Of a stretch of 23,457 nucleotides of DNA, positions 15,086-21,650 are shown piece by piece; the stretch's first letter is position 1; each line of letters begins with the position of its first letter. The stretch is from a virus. The translations under genes and the position numbers were made by a program. The stretch spans positions 1 to 23,457 of IMG/VR virus record IMGVR_UViG_3300025107_000015. The stretch is one strand, 5' to 3'. Under the pieces are notes generated by a model. The model searched no databases, was not told the DNA's origin, and saw only the letters and a program-made list of their open reading frames with translations.

Positions 15086-15578
15086 ACGCTCTCGCCAGTT
15101 CGTCACCGAACGGCTCCATCGTCTCAATCACAACCAGCATGTGTTTTGGATACTTGACCCGGACAAACTCGGCATAACGCTTGACCACATCCGTGGCCAC
15201 GGCAAGCTTGTCGGTCTCCGGCATCAGCTTGCGACTGGCGGCCATCAGCTTGTTATAGGCGTCGGCCAGACTGCACAGCATCTGCACCTTGTCGCCCGGT
15301 GCCATATCAGGTGCTTGCTGGATGGATTCGACGGTGGCTTGAACTTGCTGTACCACCACAGCTAGTGTCTGGCGTACCACGTCCTCAATGCCGCCACCGG
15401 CGATCATCTGCGCGCCGCGTGCCTTGTCCCAGTCGTCACCCAGTTCTTTACCTGTGCGCTTCCAGTTACGTGCCGTGGCATACGGAACACCTAACTTGGC
15501 AGCAGCAACTTCCAGCGACAACTGGTCAAACACATAGGCCGCACGAACTGAGCGGCGAGCATCTTCACCGTGTGCCAT
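15078..15578 (-). CDS. DUF1804 protein, probable terminase small subunit
   Basis: This 166-residue protein begins MAHGEDARRSVRAAYVFDQL and has a helix-turn-helix LSLEVAAAKLGVPYATARNW (residues 21-40), followed by KELGDDWDKARGAQMIAGGG. That is the DUF1804 signature. In Mu-like phages the protein at this position recognises DNA ends for packaging, so a small-terminase role is likely, though it is assigned by family and synteny. Its ATG shares one base with the stop of the upstream gene (TGATG). The long C-terminal helices fit oligomerisation of small terminases. Confidence 0.85.
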   Translation of the reverse strand: MAHGEDARRSVRAAYVFDQLSLEVAAAKLGVPYATARNWKRTGKELGDDWDKARGAQMIAGGGIEDVVRQTLAVVVQQVQATVESIQQAPDMAPGDKVQMLCSLADAYNKLMAASRKLMPETDKLAVATDVVKRYAEFVRVKYPKHMLVVIETMEPFGDELARAYG

Positions 15579-15907
15579 CAGATCAGACTCAGTGGTTTAG
15601 CGGCGGGCTTGCTTTGCGGCACCACAGGAGAAGGGCGGCGCACACCGTCAATCTGGCTGCGACCCAGCGCGATATCTTCACCGCGATAGGTGAGTCGCAC
15701 TACATCCATCGCCAGCAATTCAATCAGATCAATGCTGACCAGCCATTCAAGATCAGCCATCATTTCATCCATGCTTGTCACGTATCCGGTGCGTCCGACC
15801 TGATCGCGCAACACAGCGCGATTCATTGTGAAGGCATTCGCAAAGTACAGCGCCAGAAGGATAGACAGGCGGCGTGATGCGGTTATTTCTTCGGCGTAAG
15901 TAGTCAC
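15578..15907 (-). CDS. Conserved Mu-like phage protein (gp26-like), winged-helix-like
   Basis: This 109-residue protein begins MTTYAEEITASRRLSILLAL and has a helical N-terminal part followed by LRDQVGRTGYVTSMDEMMAD, LEWLVSIDLIELLAMDVVRL and TYRGEDIALGRS. The pattern of three helices then a β-wing suggests a winged-helix fold. Proteins of this size and look are encoded just upstream of the small terminase in many Mu-like phages. Function is unknown; DNA binding linked to packaging or late control is plausible. It overlaps the DUF2730 gene by four bases (ATGA-type) and is coupled to the DUF1804 gene. The C-terminus is a Pro-rich tail. Confidence 0.75.
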   Translation of the reverse strand: MTTYAEEITASRRLSILLALYFANAFTMNRAVLRDQVGRTGYVTSMDEMMADLEWLVSIDLIELLAMDVVRLTYRGEDIALGRSQIDGVRRPSPVVPQSKPAAKPLSLI

Positions 15908-16251
15908 TTTTTACCTCCAGTCAGTAAGTGTTGATGGATGGTGTTGAGTAGATTACGAACACCGATGAACTCTCCCGATAGATGACCGACTTCTGCCCTC
16001 AGCTGGTTTATTTTTTCGTGAATACCGCCTAGATCTGCATGCGTAGGGGAGTTTTCAGCGCTAGTTTCAAGTCGGGTAATACGCTCTGATTGTCCATCCA
16101 GCTTTTCGTCCAGATCGGTTTCCATTTTTTCAATCTGATCTTTTGTGGCCTTGTCTTTATTCGACGATCTGACGTACATAAATGACGCTACATTGACCAG
16201 TAATCCCAGCAATACGACGCCCAACTTCATCCACTCAATAACTGAATCCAT
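15904..16251 (-). CDS. DUF2730 protein (Mu gp25-like), membrane-anchored coiled coil
   Basis: This 115-residue protein has an N-terminal membrane segment (MKLGVVLLGLLVNVASFMYV from about residue 7). A long charged coiled coil follows, with QIEKMETDLDEKLDGQSERI, TRLETSAENSPTHADLGGIH and KINQLRAEVGHLSGEFIG. That is the DUF2730 layout. The family is found between lysis and packaging genes of Mu-like phages. Its role is unknown; a membrane-tethered helper of lysis or superinfection control has been imagined but not shown. It is packed three bases from the zinc-ribbon gene. Confidence 0.85.
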   Translation of the reverse strand: MDSVIEWMKLGVVLLGLLVNVASFMYVRSSNKDKATKDQIEKMETDLDEKLDGQSERITRLETSAENSPTHADLGGIHEKINQLRAEVGHLSGEFIGVRNLLNTIHQHLLTGGKK

Positions 16252-16253
16252 GC

Positions 16254-16460
16254 TTACACCCTTTGTTTATTCTGCTTTTCACGCAGATCGTAATCATCCC
16301 GACAATCGACATCACAGAAACTGCCGGAATCAATCGTTAATTCACAGTTGTAGCATTGACCAGTGAACGGCATGGCATCCGCCATTACCTGCCGGTTATC
16401 CAGCGCCTGGCTGCGAAACCACTCTTCAGCCTCGCAGGCGCGATCAATTTCATCAGTCAT
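16254..16460 (-). CDS. Small zinc-ribbon protein, 68 aa
   Basis: This 68-residue protein has an acidic helix MTDEIDRACEAEEWFRSQAL and then a four-Cys cluster CYNC-x10-C-x3-C (FCDVDCRDDYDLREKQ). The cluster resembles the DUF2116/DksA-TraR-like short zinc ribbons found at this place in Mu-like phages. The spacing is shorter than in true TraR/DksA, so I would not call it a DksA homologue. It may bind RNA polymerase or another partner, but there is no direct evidence. Its start overlaps the end of the i-spanin gene by eight bases. Confidence 0.75.
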   Translation of the reverse strand: MTDEIDRACEAEEWFRSQALDNRQVMADAMPFTGQCYNCELTIDSGSFCDVDCRDDYDLREKQNKQRV

Positions 16461-16959
16461 AAATCACTCCCGTGCGCACTCTGCCAGTTTCGCCAGCTGA
16501 TCCCGGCATTGTGCTGCCAGCTCCATCGACTCGACGTGATTCGCCAGCAGATCCGCCAAACTGCCTGATTTCGCTGGTGGCGGCACGGTGCATGGATACG
16601 TAAGGTTCGCTGGGCACGGGCGCGGCTTCACCGCTATTGGCGGCGTTCCAGAGGCGCAGCCCGTCAGCATCAAGGCCGCAATCGTTAAACTCAGGATGAT
16701 TATTAACAGTTTCACGCGCCTGCTCCTTGATGGTTTTGTAAACGATACGGATCTGGTCGCGTGTAGTCTCTCGCGCTGTACCAACAGCTTCCCGGCGTAG
16801 ATCTTCTTTTGTTGCTTCCGCCACTGCTGCGCGTTGCGCCTCGACCTGTCCCGCCATACACTCTGTTTTTGCATGCTTCGCCCCTAATCCATAACCGCCA
16901 AAAAATAGCGCCAGTGCGATGACCAGCCCGCCTAATAAACGCCAAGGCAGCGGGATCAT
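16453..16959 (-). CDS. Rz: Inner-membrane spanin (Rz-like)
   Basis: This 168-residue protein starts MIPLPWRLLGGLVIALALFF, an N-terminal signal-anchor helix (residues about 7-26). A periplasmic helical region follows, with VEAQRAAVAEATKEDLRREA and DQIRIVYKTIKEQARETV, then a Gly/Ser-rich tail. That is the topology of Rz-type i-spanins, which span the periplasm with an outer-membrane lipoprotein partner and fuse the two membranes in the last lysis step. The partner Rz1 is encoded inside it in another frame. It overlaps the holin gene by four bases. The assignment rests on topology, position and the nested partner. Confidence 0.85.
   Translation of the reverse strand: MIPLPWRLLGGLVIALALFFGGYGLGAKHAKTECMAGQVEAQRAAVAEATKEDLRREAVGTARETTRDQIRIVYKTIKEQARETVNNHPEFNDCGLDADGLRLWNAANSGEAAPVPSEPYVSMHRAATSEIRQFGGSAGESRRVDGAGSTMPGSAGETGRVRTGVIYD
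16464..16715 (-). CDS. Rz1: Outer-membrane spanin lipoprotein (Rz1-like), nested in Rz
   Basis: A GTG at 16715, with AAGGAG eight bases upstream, opens an 83-residue frame entirely inside the Rz gene in a different frame. It encodes VKLLIIILSLTIAALMLTGC, a lipoprotein signal whose lipobox is LTGC, and then a Pro-rich mature part (TPPIAVKPRPCPA and TYPCTVPPPAK). These are the hallmarks of Rz1 o-spanins. The mature protein would be lipidated and sorted to the outer membrane, where it pairs with Rz. The longer open frame extending to 16874 is only the untranslated part of the same frame. Confidence 0.85.
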   Translation of the reverse strand: MKLLIIILSLTIAALMLTGCASGTPPIAVKPRPCPANLTYPCTVPPPAKSGSLADLLANHVESMELAAQCRDQLAKLAECARE

Positions 16960-17192
16960 GGTTTTACCTCCGCATTCGCAGACATGCCGTAACGGAGCGA
17001 GAGCAGCTTGGAAAGGGTTGACGATGCACCGATACTAGCCAGATAAATCAACCAGATTTCAGACGTTGCAGTGTTCATATAAACCATATAGCCAAAGGCG
17101 ATGGTCGCGGCGCAGTAAGCGATATTTGCCCATAGCTTAGTGTGCGACAGCATGCCGGTACCGGAATCGGTAATCAGGTCAGTGATCGTCAT
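16956..17192 (-). CDS. Holin-like protein (DUF2644-type)
   Basis: This 78-residue protein has two membrane segments, WANIAYCAATIAFGYMVYM (residues about 22-40) and IWLIYLASIGASSTLSKLL (about 47-65), and short polar ends. Size and topology match the DUF2644 holin-like proteins of Mu-like phages, which would release or activate the endolysin by permeabilising the inner membrane. It is coupled by four-base overlaps to the endolysin upstream and the i-spanin downstream, forming a compact lysis cassette. The call rests on topology and position. Confidence 0.8.
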   Translation of the reverse strand: MTITDLITDSGTGMLSHTKLWANIAYCAATIAFGYMVYMNTATSEIWLIYLASIGASSTLSKLLSLRYGMSANAEVKP

Positions 17193-17638
17193 ACCAACCC
17201 ATCCAGATAGCGAGTTTTACGACCCGGTTCAAACACAGCGGTCAATACCTGATTGCGCAGCGGCCGACCTGCAACATCCAGCGACAGATGCACCCAGGTG
17301 CCTTCGCAGATCATCTGGTCGAACTTCAGACCGGAGGCCAGTAATGTCTGGCAAATCTCTTTGGGCGTGCCGTAGCCAGGGCAGATGAAATCTACTGCCA
17401 GTCCCAGCACATGCTGGCTATTTTTTGCGCCGCCTATCAGGGTATTGAGCTTGGTGCAGCGGAAGCCACTGCTGATCTGAATGGGGTTGCCGAGCAACTG
17501 GCGCACTTCCTCCAATAGGTTAGCGATGAGTTCCAGACAAGCACGTTGCGGTGTATTCGGCGTGTTATCTATTCTGGCGCGTACCGCTTGCTGCGAATGC
17601 GTCAGTTCTTCCAGCGTGAAATGTGGGGATAGGTTCAT
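17189..17638 (-). CDS. Endolysin, M15-family D,D-/L,D-peptidase
   Basis: This 149-residue protein begins MNLSPHFTLEELTHSQQAVR and carries the M15 (VanY/M15_3) zinc peptidase motifs: SSGFRC-x-x-LN (residues 56-65), S74-x-H76-x-x-G-x-A-x-D83 in NSQHVLGLAVDF, and W115-V-H117. His76, Asp83 and His117 would bind zinc. It cleaves peptidoglycan stem peptides at lysis. There is no signal peptide, so export needs the holin. It is coupled by four bases to the genes on both sides. The family call is firm. Confidence 0.93.
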   Translation of the reverse strand: MNLSPHFTLEELTHSQQAVRARIDNTPNTPQRACLELIANLLEEVRQLLGNPIQISSGFRCTKLNTLIGGAKNSQHVLGLAVDFICPGYGTPKEICQTLLASGLKFDQMICEGTWVHLSLDVAGRPLRNQVLTAVFEPGRKTRYLDGLV

Positions 17639-17844
17639 GGATTTCCTTTGAATTTGGCTGGAATAATGGGAAGAAATCGAACCAACGTACCTGCGCCGAT
17701 CGCAGCAATGCAGCGCCCGAACTCCTTGGGCGGATGGGCGATATGCAGACGTGCCGTGGTGCTGGTGAGTTTTGTGCAGACGCGGTCATCCTGATCGACA
17801 AAGCGGTCGCCGGGATTCAGGTCATAGAATTTGGTTGTTTGCAT
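17635..17844 (-). CDS. Hypothetical first gene of the lysis operon, 69 aa
   Basis: This 69-residue protein begins MQTTKFYDLNPGDRFVDQDD, followed by VCTKLTSTTARLHIAHPPKE and a hydrophobic end TLVRFLPIIPAKFKGNP. It looks like a small β-barrel: the L-x-P-G-D-R-F start is common in short phage proteins of unknown role. It is the first gene after late promoter C, with 38 bases from the dyad to the ATG and no visible Shine-Dalgarno sequence. It overlaps the endolysin start by four bases. No function can be given. Confidence 0.7.
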   Translation of the reverse strand: MQTTKFYDLNPGDRFVDQDDRVCTKLTSTTARLHIAHPPKEFGRCIAAIGAGTLVRFLPIIPAKFKGNP

Positions 17845-17876
17845 GACGCGTAATGTACGCGTGCGCGCGAGGCGGG

Positions 17877-17901
17877 ATAAGACAGAAGGGGTTCCGGGGT
17901 A
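17877..17901 (-). promoter_or_regulatory. Putative late promoter, copy C (Mu Plys-like)
   Basis: The minus strand has TACCCCGGAAC (17901-17891) overlapping the dyad CGGAA-CCCC-TTCTG (17896-17883, one mismatch). TCTTAT (17882-17877) follows as a -10 candidate, and the dyad is 38 bases from the next ATG. It lies between the upstream terminator and the lysis operon, the position of Plys in Mu. Confidence 0.65.
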
Positions 17902-17905
17902 AATG

Positions 17906-17928
17906 AAAAACCCCGCAGAGCGGGGCTT
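17906..17928 (-). terminator. Rho-independent terminator after the lipoprotein gene
   Basis: On the minus strand GCCCCGC-TCT-GCGGGG followed by TTTTT (17910-17906) forms a G+C-rich stem with a U run. The plus strand also has a short T run after the stem, so it may work weakly both ways. It separates the middle transcript from late promoter C, which begins only five bases further on. Confidence 0.88.
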
Positions 17929-17982
17929 TGATGGATTCTCGTTAATGGCTAAGCTTTTATTGAATACTATTTGTCACAACAG

Positions 17983-18534
17983 TCAACGCTTTTGATCGGC
18001 TACAAAGAGCAATCCAGTTCCTTTGGAAAATATAGCTGCATATCGGATGCCATTACGAACATCCTCCTGAACCTCCTCCATATGATTCACAGCATTCTGA
18101 AACAATGTAAGTGCGAGTAGTGCTGTTTCATTAGCCGGCAATCCGCTATTTGTTGCCCTGATGATGTCATGCATCAAAATTGGCATTCTTGCAGCAGAAT
18201 CCGAAGTTCCATCTGATTGAGCCAACATGGTTATTGACCTCATCATGTGGTCACTAGAATTAAATGCCCCAACCATAGCTATATTTTTATTGAAAGAAAA
18301 CTTGAAAGTAGAATTTTTTTCCAATGTTATTGCCGGAATCTTGAATCCAGACTGATTTACTTGAGCGGCTTCATTGAATGAAGCGGAAAATTCATCCACT
18401 TTAATTCCGATTGACATGTAATCGGGAGGTTGTACAACGGCAGGTTTAATAATTTCAATTGTCTGCGTTTTTGATTCTTCTCCGCATCCGCCAAGCATCA
18501 GTCCAACTACAAGCGCTGCAATTAGCTTTTTCAT
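17983..18534 (-). CDS. Putative lipoprotein, probable moron
   Basis: From the ATG at 18534, behind AAGGGGG, the 183-residue product starts MKKLIAALVVGLMLGGCGEE, a lipoprotein signal with lipobox LGGC (Cys17). The mature part is soluble-looking, with KVDEFSASFNEAAQVNQSGF, FKFSFNKNIAMVGAFNSSDH and a helical Leu-rich end ALLALTLFQNAVNHMEEVQE. I recognise no domain. The gene is clearly more A+T-rich than Mor or the lysis genes, sits alone between them, and is closed by its own terminator. Phages often carry such acquired genes, and some lipoproteins block superinfection, but that role here is only a suggestion. The long upstream in-frame extension to 18594 has no ribosome site. Confidence 0.8.
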   Translation of the reverse strand: MKKLIAALVVGLMLGGCGEESKTQTIEIIKPAVVQPPDYMSIGIKVDEFSASFNEAAQVNQSGFKIPAITLEKNSTFKFSFNKNIAMVGAFNSSDHMMRSITMLAQSDGTSDSAARMPILMHDIIRATNSGLPANETALLALTLFQNAVNHMEEVQEDVRNGIRYAAIFSKGTGLLFVADQKR

Positions 18535-18562
18535 ATCATCCCCCTTGATTAAGTACCACACC

Positions 18563-18958
18563 TTAAAACAACCCGACCTGCATGTCATCTTCAATTTCGC
18601 TATTCAGAATGTCACGGATGTGCCGGGTAGTGAACTCGTATTTCAGCGCCAGGGTATTTTGTGGCGTCCCTTCGGCATATTCGCGGCGAATTTCACGATA
18701 GATCAACACCCGAGCCGCTTTTTCACAGCGTGCAATTTCCAGTTGGTCGCCACCATATTCCGCCACCAGAGCCGTAAAGGCTTCCATCCCGATCAGATAC
18801 AGCAAGCGGTGATCCAGTTGCACAGTCATCGGAATGTAAATCGGCGTTCCGCCGCCATGCATCTTGACCAGCTTCAGCGTAGCCGTCAGGCCGATGGCCT
18901 TGGCCAGCCATTGCATAGAGGGCGGCAATAGGTGCAAATCAGATTCGTCCAGATTCAT
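18563..18958 (-). CDS. mor: Mor-family transcription activator
   Basis: This 131-residue protein has the Mor/C family features: an N-terminal dimerisation region with QWLAKAIGLTATLKLVKMHG and GTPIYIPMTVQ (residues 16-46), and a C-terminal helix-turn-helix AEGTPQNTLALKYEFTTRHI (about 95-114). In Mu, Mor activates the middle promoter and its relative C activates the four late promoters. Only one such gene is visible here, so it may do both jobs and is the best candidate to bind the three dyads at 1125-1138, 9631-9644 and 17883-17896. Its start overlaps the GemA-like gene by four bases. Confidence 0.92.
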   Translation of the reverse strand: MNLDESDLHLLPPSMQWLAKAIGLTATLKLVKMHGGGTPIYIPMTVQLDHRLLYLIGMEAFTALVAEYGGDQLEIARCEKAARVLIYREIRREYAEGTPQNTLALKYEFTTRHIRDILNSEIEDDMQVGLF

Positions 18959-19386
18959 TTTATTTCTGCCTTATTTTTTGCGTATTCCAGAGCGGCGATG
19001 ATCTTGCCGAGCTGTGCGCCGCTACACCATTCGAAGCGATCAATCTTGAACATATGCTTCGACATGCCGTCGGCGTAGGCATCCGGTTTGTTGTCCAGGG
19101 CAATCAGCAAGGCGCGGATTTTACTGACCTGTTTGGCTTTTTCCTTAGCTGGGGTAGGGCGCGTTGATGCCGTCGATTTGAAGCCCAATGTCTTGAAGTG
19201 ATCAAGCAGCTCTTTGCGCTGCCTCCAATCCATATCCTTGCTGCTGGATACGCCGAAACGGTCATGCAGCAACGCGCGGTAGGTATCCTCATCCATGCTG
19301 ATCTTCTGGCGGGCGACGTGGATCAACTGGATCTCACGCCGGGCTAGGTCGGCGGCTTTGAATTTAGATAGCTGGTAGTTGGCCAT
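18955..19386 (-). CDS. GemA/gp16-like regulatory protein (DUF1018)
   Basis: This 143-residue protein begins MANYQLSKFKAADLARREIQ and contains KISMDEDTYRALLHDRFGVS, a linker with KSTASTRPTPAKEKAKQVSK, and a C-terminal half with DKPDAYADGMSKHMFKIDR-type text and LGKIIAALEYAKN. This is the gp16/GemA family. Mu GemA is reported to alter host gene expression and DNA topology. The gene precedes mor as in Mu and is coupled to it. The family is firm; the role is taken from Mu. Confidence 0.9.
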   Translation of the reverse strand: MANYQLSKFKAADLARREIQLIHVARQKISMDEDTYRALLHDRFGVSSSKDMDWRQRKELLDHFKTLGFKSTASTRPTPAKEKAKQVSKIRALLIALDNKPDAYADGMSKHMFKIDRFEWCSGAQLGKIIAALEYAKNKAEIK

Positions 19387-19387
19387 A

Positions 19388-19816
19388 CTAGTATCCGATC
19401 TTCACAATATCGATGGAGGTACATGTCTTTCGGATGTGACGGCAGAAAGACTTTGCATTAGGCCAGTGCGGCCACCAGTGCGAATTTACTTTTTTTGCAT
19501 CAGCAGCAGCCTTTTCGCGTTCTTCTTTGCTGAAGAATCTACTCTTTGCCTGTTTTGTCAGTAATGCACGATACTTTTCGGTAAAAACAAAGCTTTTCTT
19601 CTCTTGGTGGAATTTCAGCGGGATATCACTAGCTTCCTTGTTAAATATCCATTCTCCCTTGATGCATCCATCGACATAGACAGACACGACTAGCTTCATT
19701 TTATTGTGCTCAATGACAGCATTAATTTTGTACCCGTCACATATAAGCTTGACGCGCCCCATTGGGCCGATGAGTTGATCCTCAATATCTGCCCATTGTT
19801 CTTTACTGATTGTCAT
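19388..19816 (-). CDS. Hypothetical phage protein, 142 aa
   Basis: This 142-residue protein begins MTISKEQWADIEDQLIGPMG and contains CDGYKINAVIEHNKMKLVVS, VYVDGCIKGEWI and a very basic C-terminus with RFFSKEEREKAAADAKKVNS and SHWWPHWPNAKSF. Similar-looking proteins occur just before gp16 in other Mu-like phages, so it belongs to the normal gene set, but I know of no function. It is more A+T-rich than gp16. AGGGAC precedes the ATG. Upstream is a roughly 200-base gap that holds the plus-strand micropeptide ORF. Confidence 0.75.
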   Translation of the reverse strand: MTISKEQWADIEDQLIGPMGRVKLICDGYKINAVIEHNKMKLVVSVYVDGCIKGEWIFNKEASDIPLKFHQEKKSFVFTEKYRALLTKQAKSRFFSKEEREKAAADAKKVNSHWWPHWPNAKSFCRHIRKTCTSIDIVKIGY

Positions 19817-19882
19817 ATTCGTCCCTGTTTCTGTCCTGTTATTACAATTAAATTTGGGTTCTGAAAAATACCGGAGCCCTCT

Positions 19883-19963
19883 ATGAAAAATCTGATCGAT
19901 CTGATGAAAATCGTTAAGCTGGCCCTGGATATATTTAAGATCCTGCGTGATTTATTTATCTGA
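19883..19963 (+). CDS. Putative 26-residue amphipathic peptide
   Basis: A plus-strand ORF encodes 26 residues, MKNLIDLMKIVKLALDIFKI then LRDLFI. GGAG (19873-19876) lies six bases before the ATG. The polar residues fall at 2, 3, 6, 9, 12, 16, 19, 22 and 23, a 3-4 spacing that puts them on one helix face; the other face is all Leu, Ile, Val, Met and Phe. Net charge is about +2. This resembles type I toxin peptides such as TisB in size and design, or other membrane-active peptides. A TACAAT box at 19843-19848 could be its -10, but no good -35 is seen. It runs against the lytic operon and sits in the only sizeable gap of the early region. No homology can be claimed; chance cannot be excluded. Confidence 0.5.
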   Translation: MKNLIDLMKIVKLALDIFKILRDLFI

Positions 19964-20004
19964 CCGTTAAACCATCTCTCGCAGCCCGCTATGTTTAACG
20001 GGCT
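19964..20004 (+). repeat. Competing inverted repeats downstream of the micropeptide ORF
   Basis: CCGTTAAAC (19964-19972) and GTTTAACGG (19993-20001) are a perfect 9-bp inverted repeat with a 20-base loop, starting right after the peptide stop codon. Inside it AGCCCG (19983-19988) can pair with CGGGCT (19999-20004). The two stems share bases 19999-20001, so they exclude each other. This could be a 3' structure of the peptide mRNA, an operator, or a weak terminator; no U run follows on either strand. Confidence 0.5.
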
Positions 20005-20016
20005 GGAAGCGAAGGT

Positions 20017-20310
20017 TTAGTTAGACATTGCCGCGTCTTTCAACGCCTTAGCTGCGCTGAAATGCGGCTTATTTCTGGCTGGGATTGATATTTCTGCACC
20101 GGTGGCCGGATTGCGACCGATGCGCGCCGTACTCTGCTTGACGCTGATTTTCCCGATGCCTGGCAAAGTCACTTCAGCGCCTTCGCCTTTCTGCATTTCG
20201 CGAGAGACGACTTCTGCCTGCACCTCCAGCACCCACTTGATGACAACCTTGGATACACCGGTATTACTGGATTGTGCTGCGATTGCGTCGATCAGTTCTT
20301 TTTGGTTCAT
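20017..20310 (-). CDS. HU-family DNA-binding protein
   Basis: From the ATG at 20310 with AAAGGAG upstream, the 97-residue product begins MNQKELIDAIAAQSSNTGVS. It has the HU/IHF β-arm core GEGAEVTLPGIGKISVKQST and ARIGRNPATGAEISIPARNK, ending FSAAKALKDAAMSN. HU-like proteins bend DNA. Mu transposition needs host HU and IHF, so a phage-encoded copy may help transpososome assembly or replace the host factor. A longer in-frame start at 20367 lacks a ribosome site. Length is typical of HU (about 90). Confidence 0.93.
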   Translation of the reverse strand: MNQKELIDAIAAQSSNTGVSKVVIKWVLEVQAEVVSREMQKGEGAEVTLPGIGKISVKQSTARIGRNPATGAEISIPARNKPHFSAAKALKDAAMSN

Positions 20311-20388
20311 TTGAAACTCCTTTGGTGGGTAAATTGTTAATCTGAAACAGGTAATAGCGTTGACCACGATTGGGCGGTAAACGGGTTC

Positions 20389-21015
20389 TTAAAGCGCTGC
20401 AATATCCAGGCTGATAGACCGATACTGGTCGGTATCGCCGATGCGTTCATACACACGGAAGTAGGTTTTACTACCTGCGACCTGAATGCTCTCTCCGATG
20501 GCCTGCATCGCTGTCGCCCACTTTTCATCGGCGATATCCAGACGGCGTAGGCTCAAGATACGTGCCACATTGACGCGCCCCTCCTTGTCGACCTGAAATG
20601 CGTCATTGATGAGCGCACGTATTTCAGAGCTGGATCCTGCTGACCACAGATGAATGCACTCGCTGACCAGCTCTTTAGCGATCTGCAGGCGTTCATCAAA
20701 GGCCAGTGATTCAGCGACTGCGCGCTGAACCTTGTAGCGTCCATCGAACGACAGCAGGCTGACGTTGCCCTTTTTTCCGCCCATATTCACGCCGTATTTC
20801 TCGCCGCTCAACTGGATGAAGGACTCGATATCGCCAAACACGCTTGCTTTGAACTTCGCCAGCACCTCTGACTGCACACGTGCATTTTTTGCAATCTCAC
20901 GGACAAGCTCATCACGCAGCCGGTCTATTTCACGAACCTTCTCGACAGGCCATAAAGCGCCTTTGGCATCAGACATATAGCCGTCTGGTATCGGTTTAAT
21001 TTCAACTTGTTGCAT
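20389..21015 (-). CDS. DUF3164 protein
   Basis: This 208-residue protein begins MQQVEIKPIPDGYMSDAKGA and then LWPVEKVREIDRLRDELVRE, followed by GVNMGGKKGNVSLLSFDGRY, KVQRAVAESLAFDERLQIAK and VNVARILSLRRLDIADEKW. This is the DUF3164 signature, a family widespread in early regions of Mu-like phages. Its biochemical function is unknown. AAAGGAT precedes the ATG. It stands between the small early genes and HU, which suggests a role in replication or transposition. Confidence 0.9.
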   Translation of the reverse strand: MQQVEIKPIPDGYMSDAKGALWPVEKVREIDRLRDELVREIAKNARVQSEVLAKFKASVFGDIESFIQLSGEKYGVNMGGKKGNVSLLSFDGRYKVQRAVAESLAFDERLQIAKELVSECIHLWSAGSSSEIRALINDAFQVDKEGRVNVARILSLRRLDIADEKWATAMQAIGESIQVAGSKTYFRVYERIGDTDQYRSISLDIAAL

Positions 21016-21056
21016 GGTTAAATCCTTTCTGGTTGAGGTAATAAAAAATCAGTTGT

Positions 21057-21650
21057 CTACGCTTCCGGGATTGCCGGTGGCGCTTGTGGTGCTTGCTCAT
21101 AGGTGCGTGTTTTCAGGCGTTGTAAATCTTGTTTAACGGAGTCGGGTATTACGCTGCGTGGCTTATCTTCAGTGACATAAAGCGCCGCATTATTTTTTTG
21201 ATAGGCGGCAGGTGCGGCGGTCGGAGTTCTTCCAGCCAGCCTGTCTTCATGCTGTTGCTCTTTGCGCGCCTCACCCTTGTTGATGTGCTTGCTCATCACC
21301 GCCAGCAACAGGTTGTGCGACTGGAGCGGCAGTTCCAGCGATCCGGTATCACGCATGAATTGCAATGTTTCAAAGCCGACACGCCAGTATTCCAGTGGCG
21401 CGACATAGCTAATGCGCTTGAATTCAAACCGGGCGGCTTTAATCATCTGCACCAGCTCCGCAGTGATTCGGGCTTTTTTAGTTCCAGACAAAGCTTTTTT
21501 GGCCGGTGCAAACAGACGGATATAGCCAGGTAGTAGTTCAGGAAACGGGGTGAGTGCGAGCAACTCGGTATAGGCCTGACGTTGCGCATTTACCTCCAGC
21601 GCAGCATCGAGCGGGAATGCTGCAAAACAGCATGGACAGGTCAGATTCAT
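21057..21650 (-). CDS. Early hypothetical protein with N-terminal Cys-x-Cys-Cys motif
   Basis: I chose the ATG at 21650 (MNLTCPCCFAAFPLDAALEV), preceded by AGGTGG and overlapping the upstream stop as ATGA; an in-frame start at 21686 is less likely. The 197-residue protein has a CPCC half-ribbon at its N-terminus. A region with YTELLALTPFPELLPGYIRL, FAPAKKALSGTKKARITAEL and APLEYWRVGFETLQFMRDTG follows, with a disordered Pro-rich end EQAPQAPPAIPEA. Proteins with the L-L-P-G-Y-I-R-L-F and P-x-x-Y-W segments recur in early regions of Mu-like phages, perhaps in DNA handling, but no function is established. Confidence 0.75.
   Translation of the reverse strand: MNLTCPCCFAAFPLDAALEVNAQRQAYTELLALTPFPELLPGYIRLFAPAKKALSGTKKARITAELVQMIKAARFEFKRISYVAPLEYWRVGFETLQFMRDTGSLELPLQSHNLLLAVMSKHINKGEARKEQQHEDRLAGRTPTAAPAAYQKNNAALYVTEDKPRSVIPDSVKQDLQRLKTRTYEQAPQAPPAIPEA

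Noticed and set aside
17854-17863. TGTACGCGTG near copy C and its inverted copy CACGCGTACA at 1098-1107 near copy A
   Set aside because: Ten bases around the palindrome ACGCGT, absent at copy B and in opposite orientations; chance is likely.
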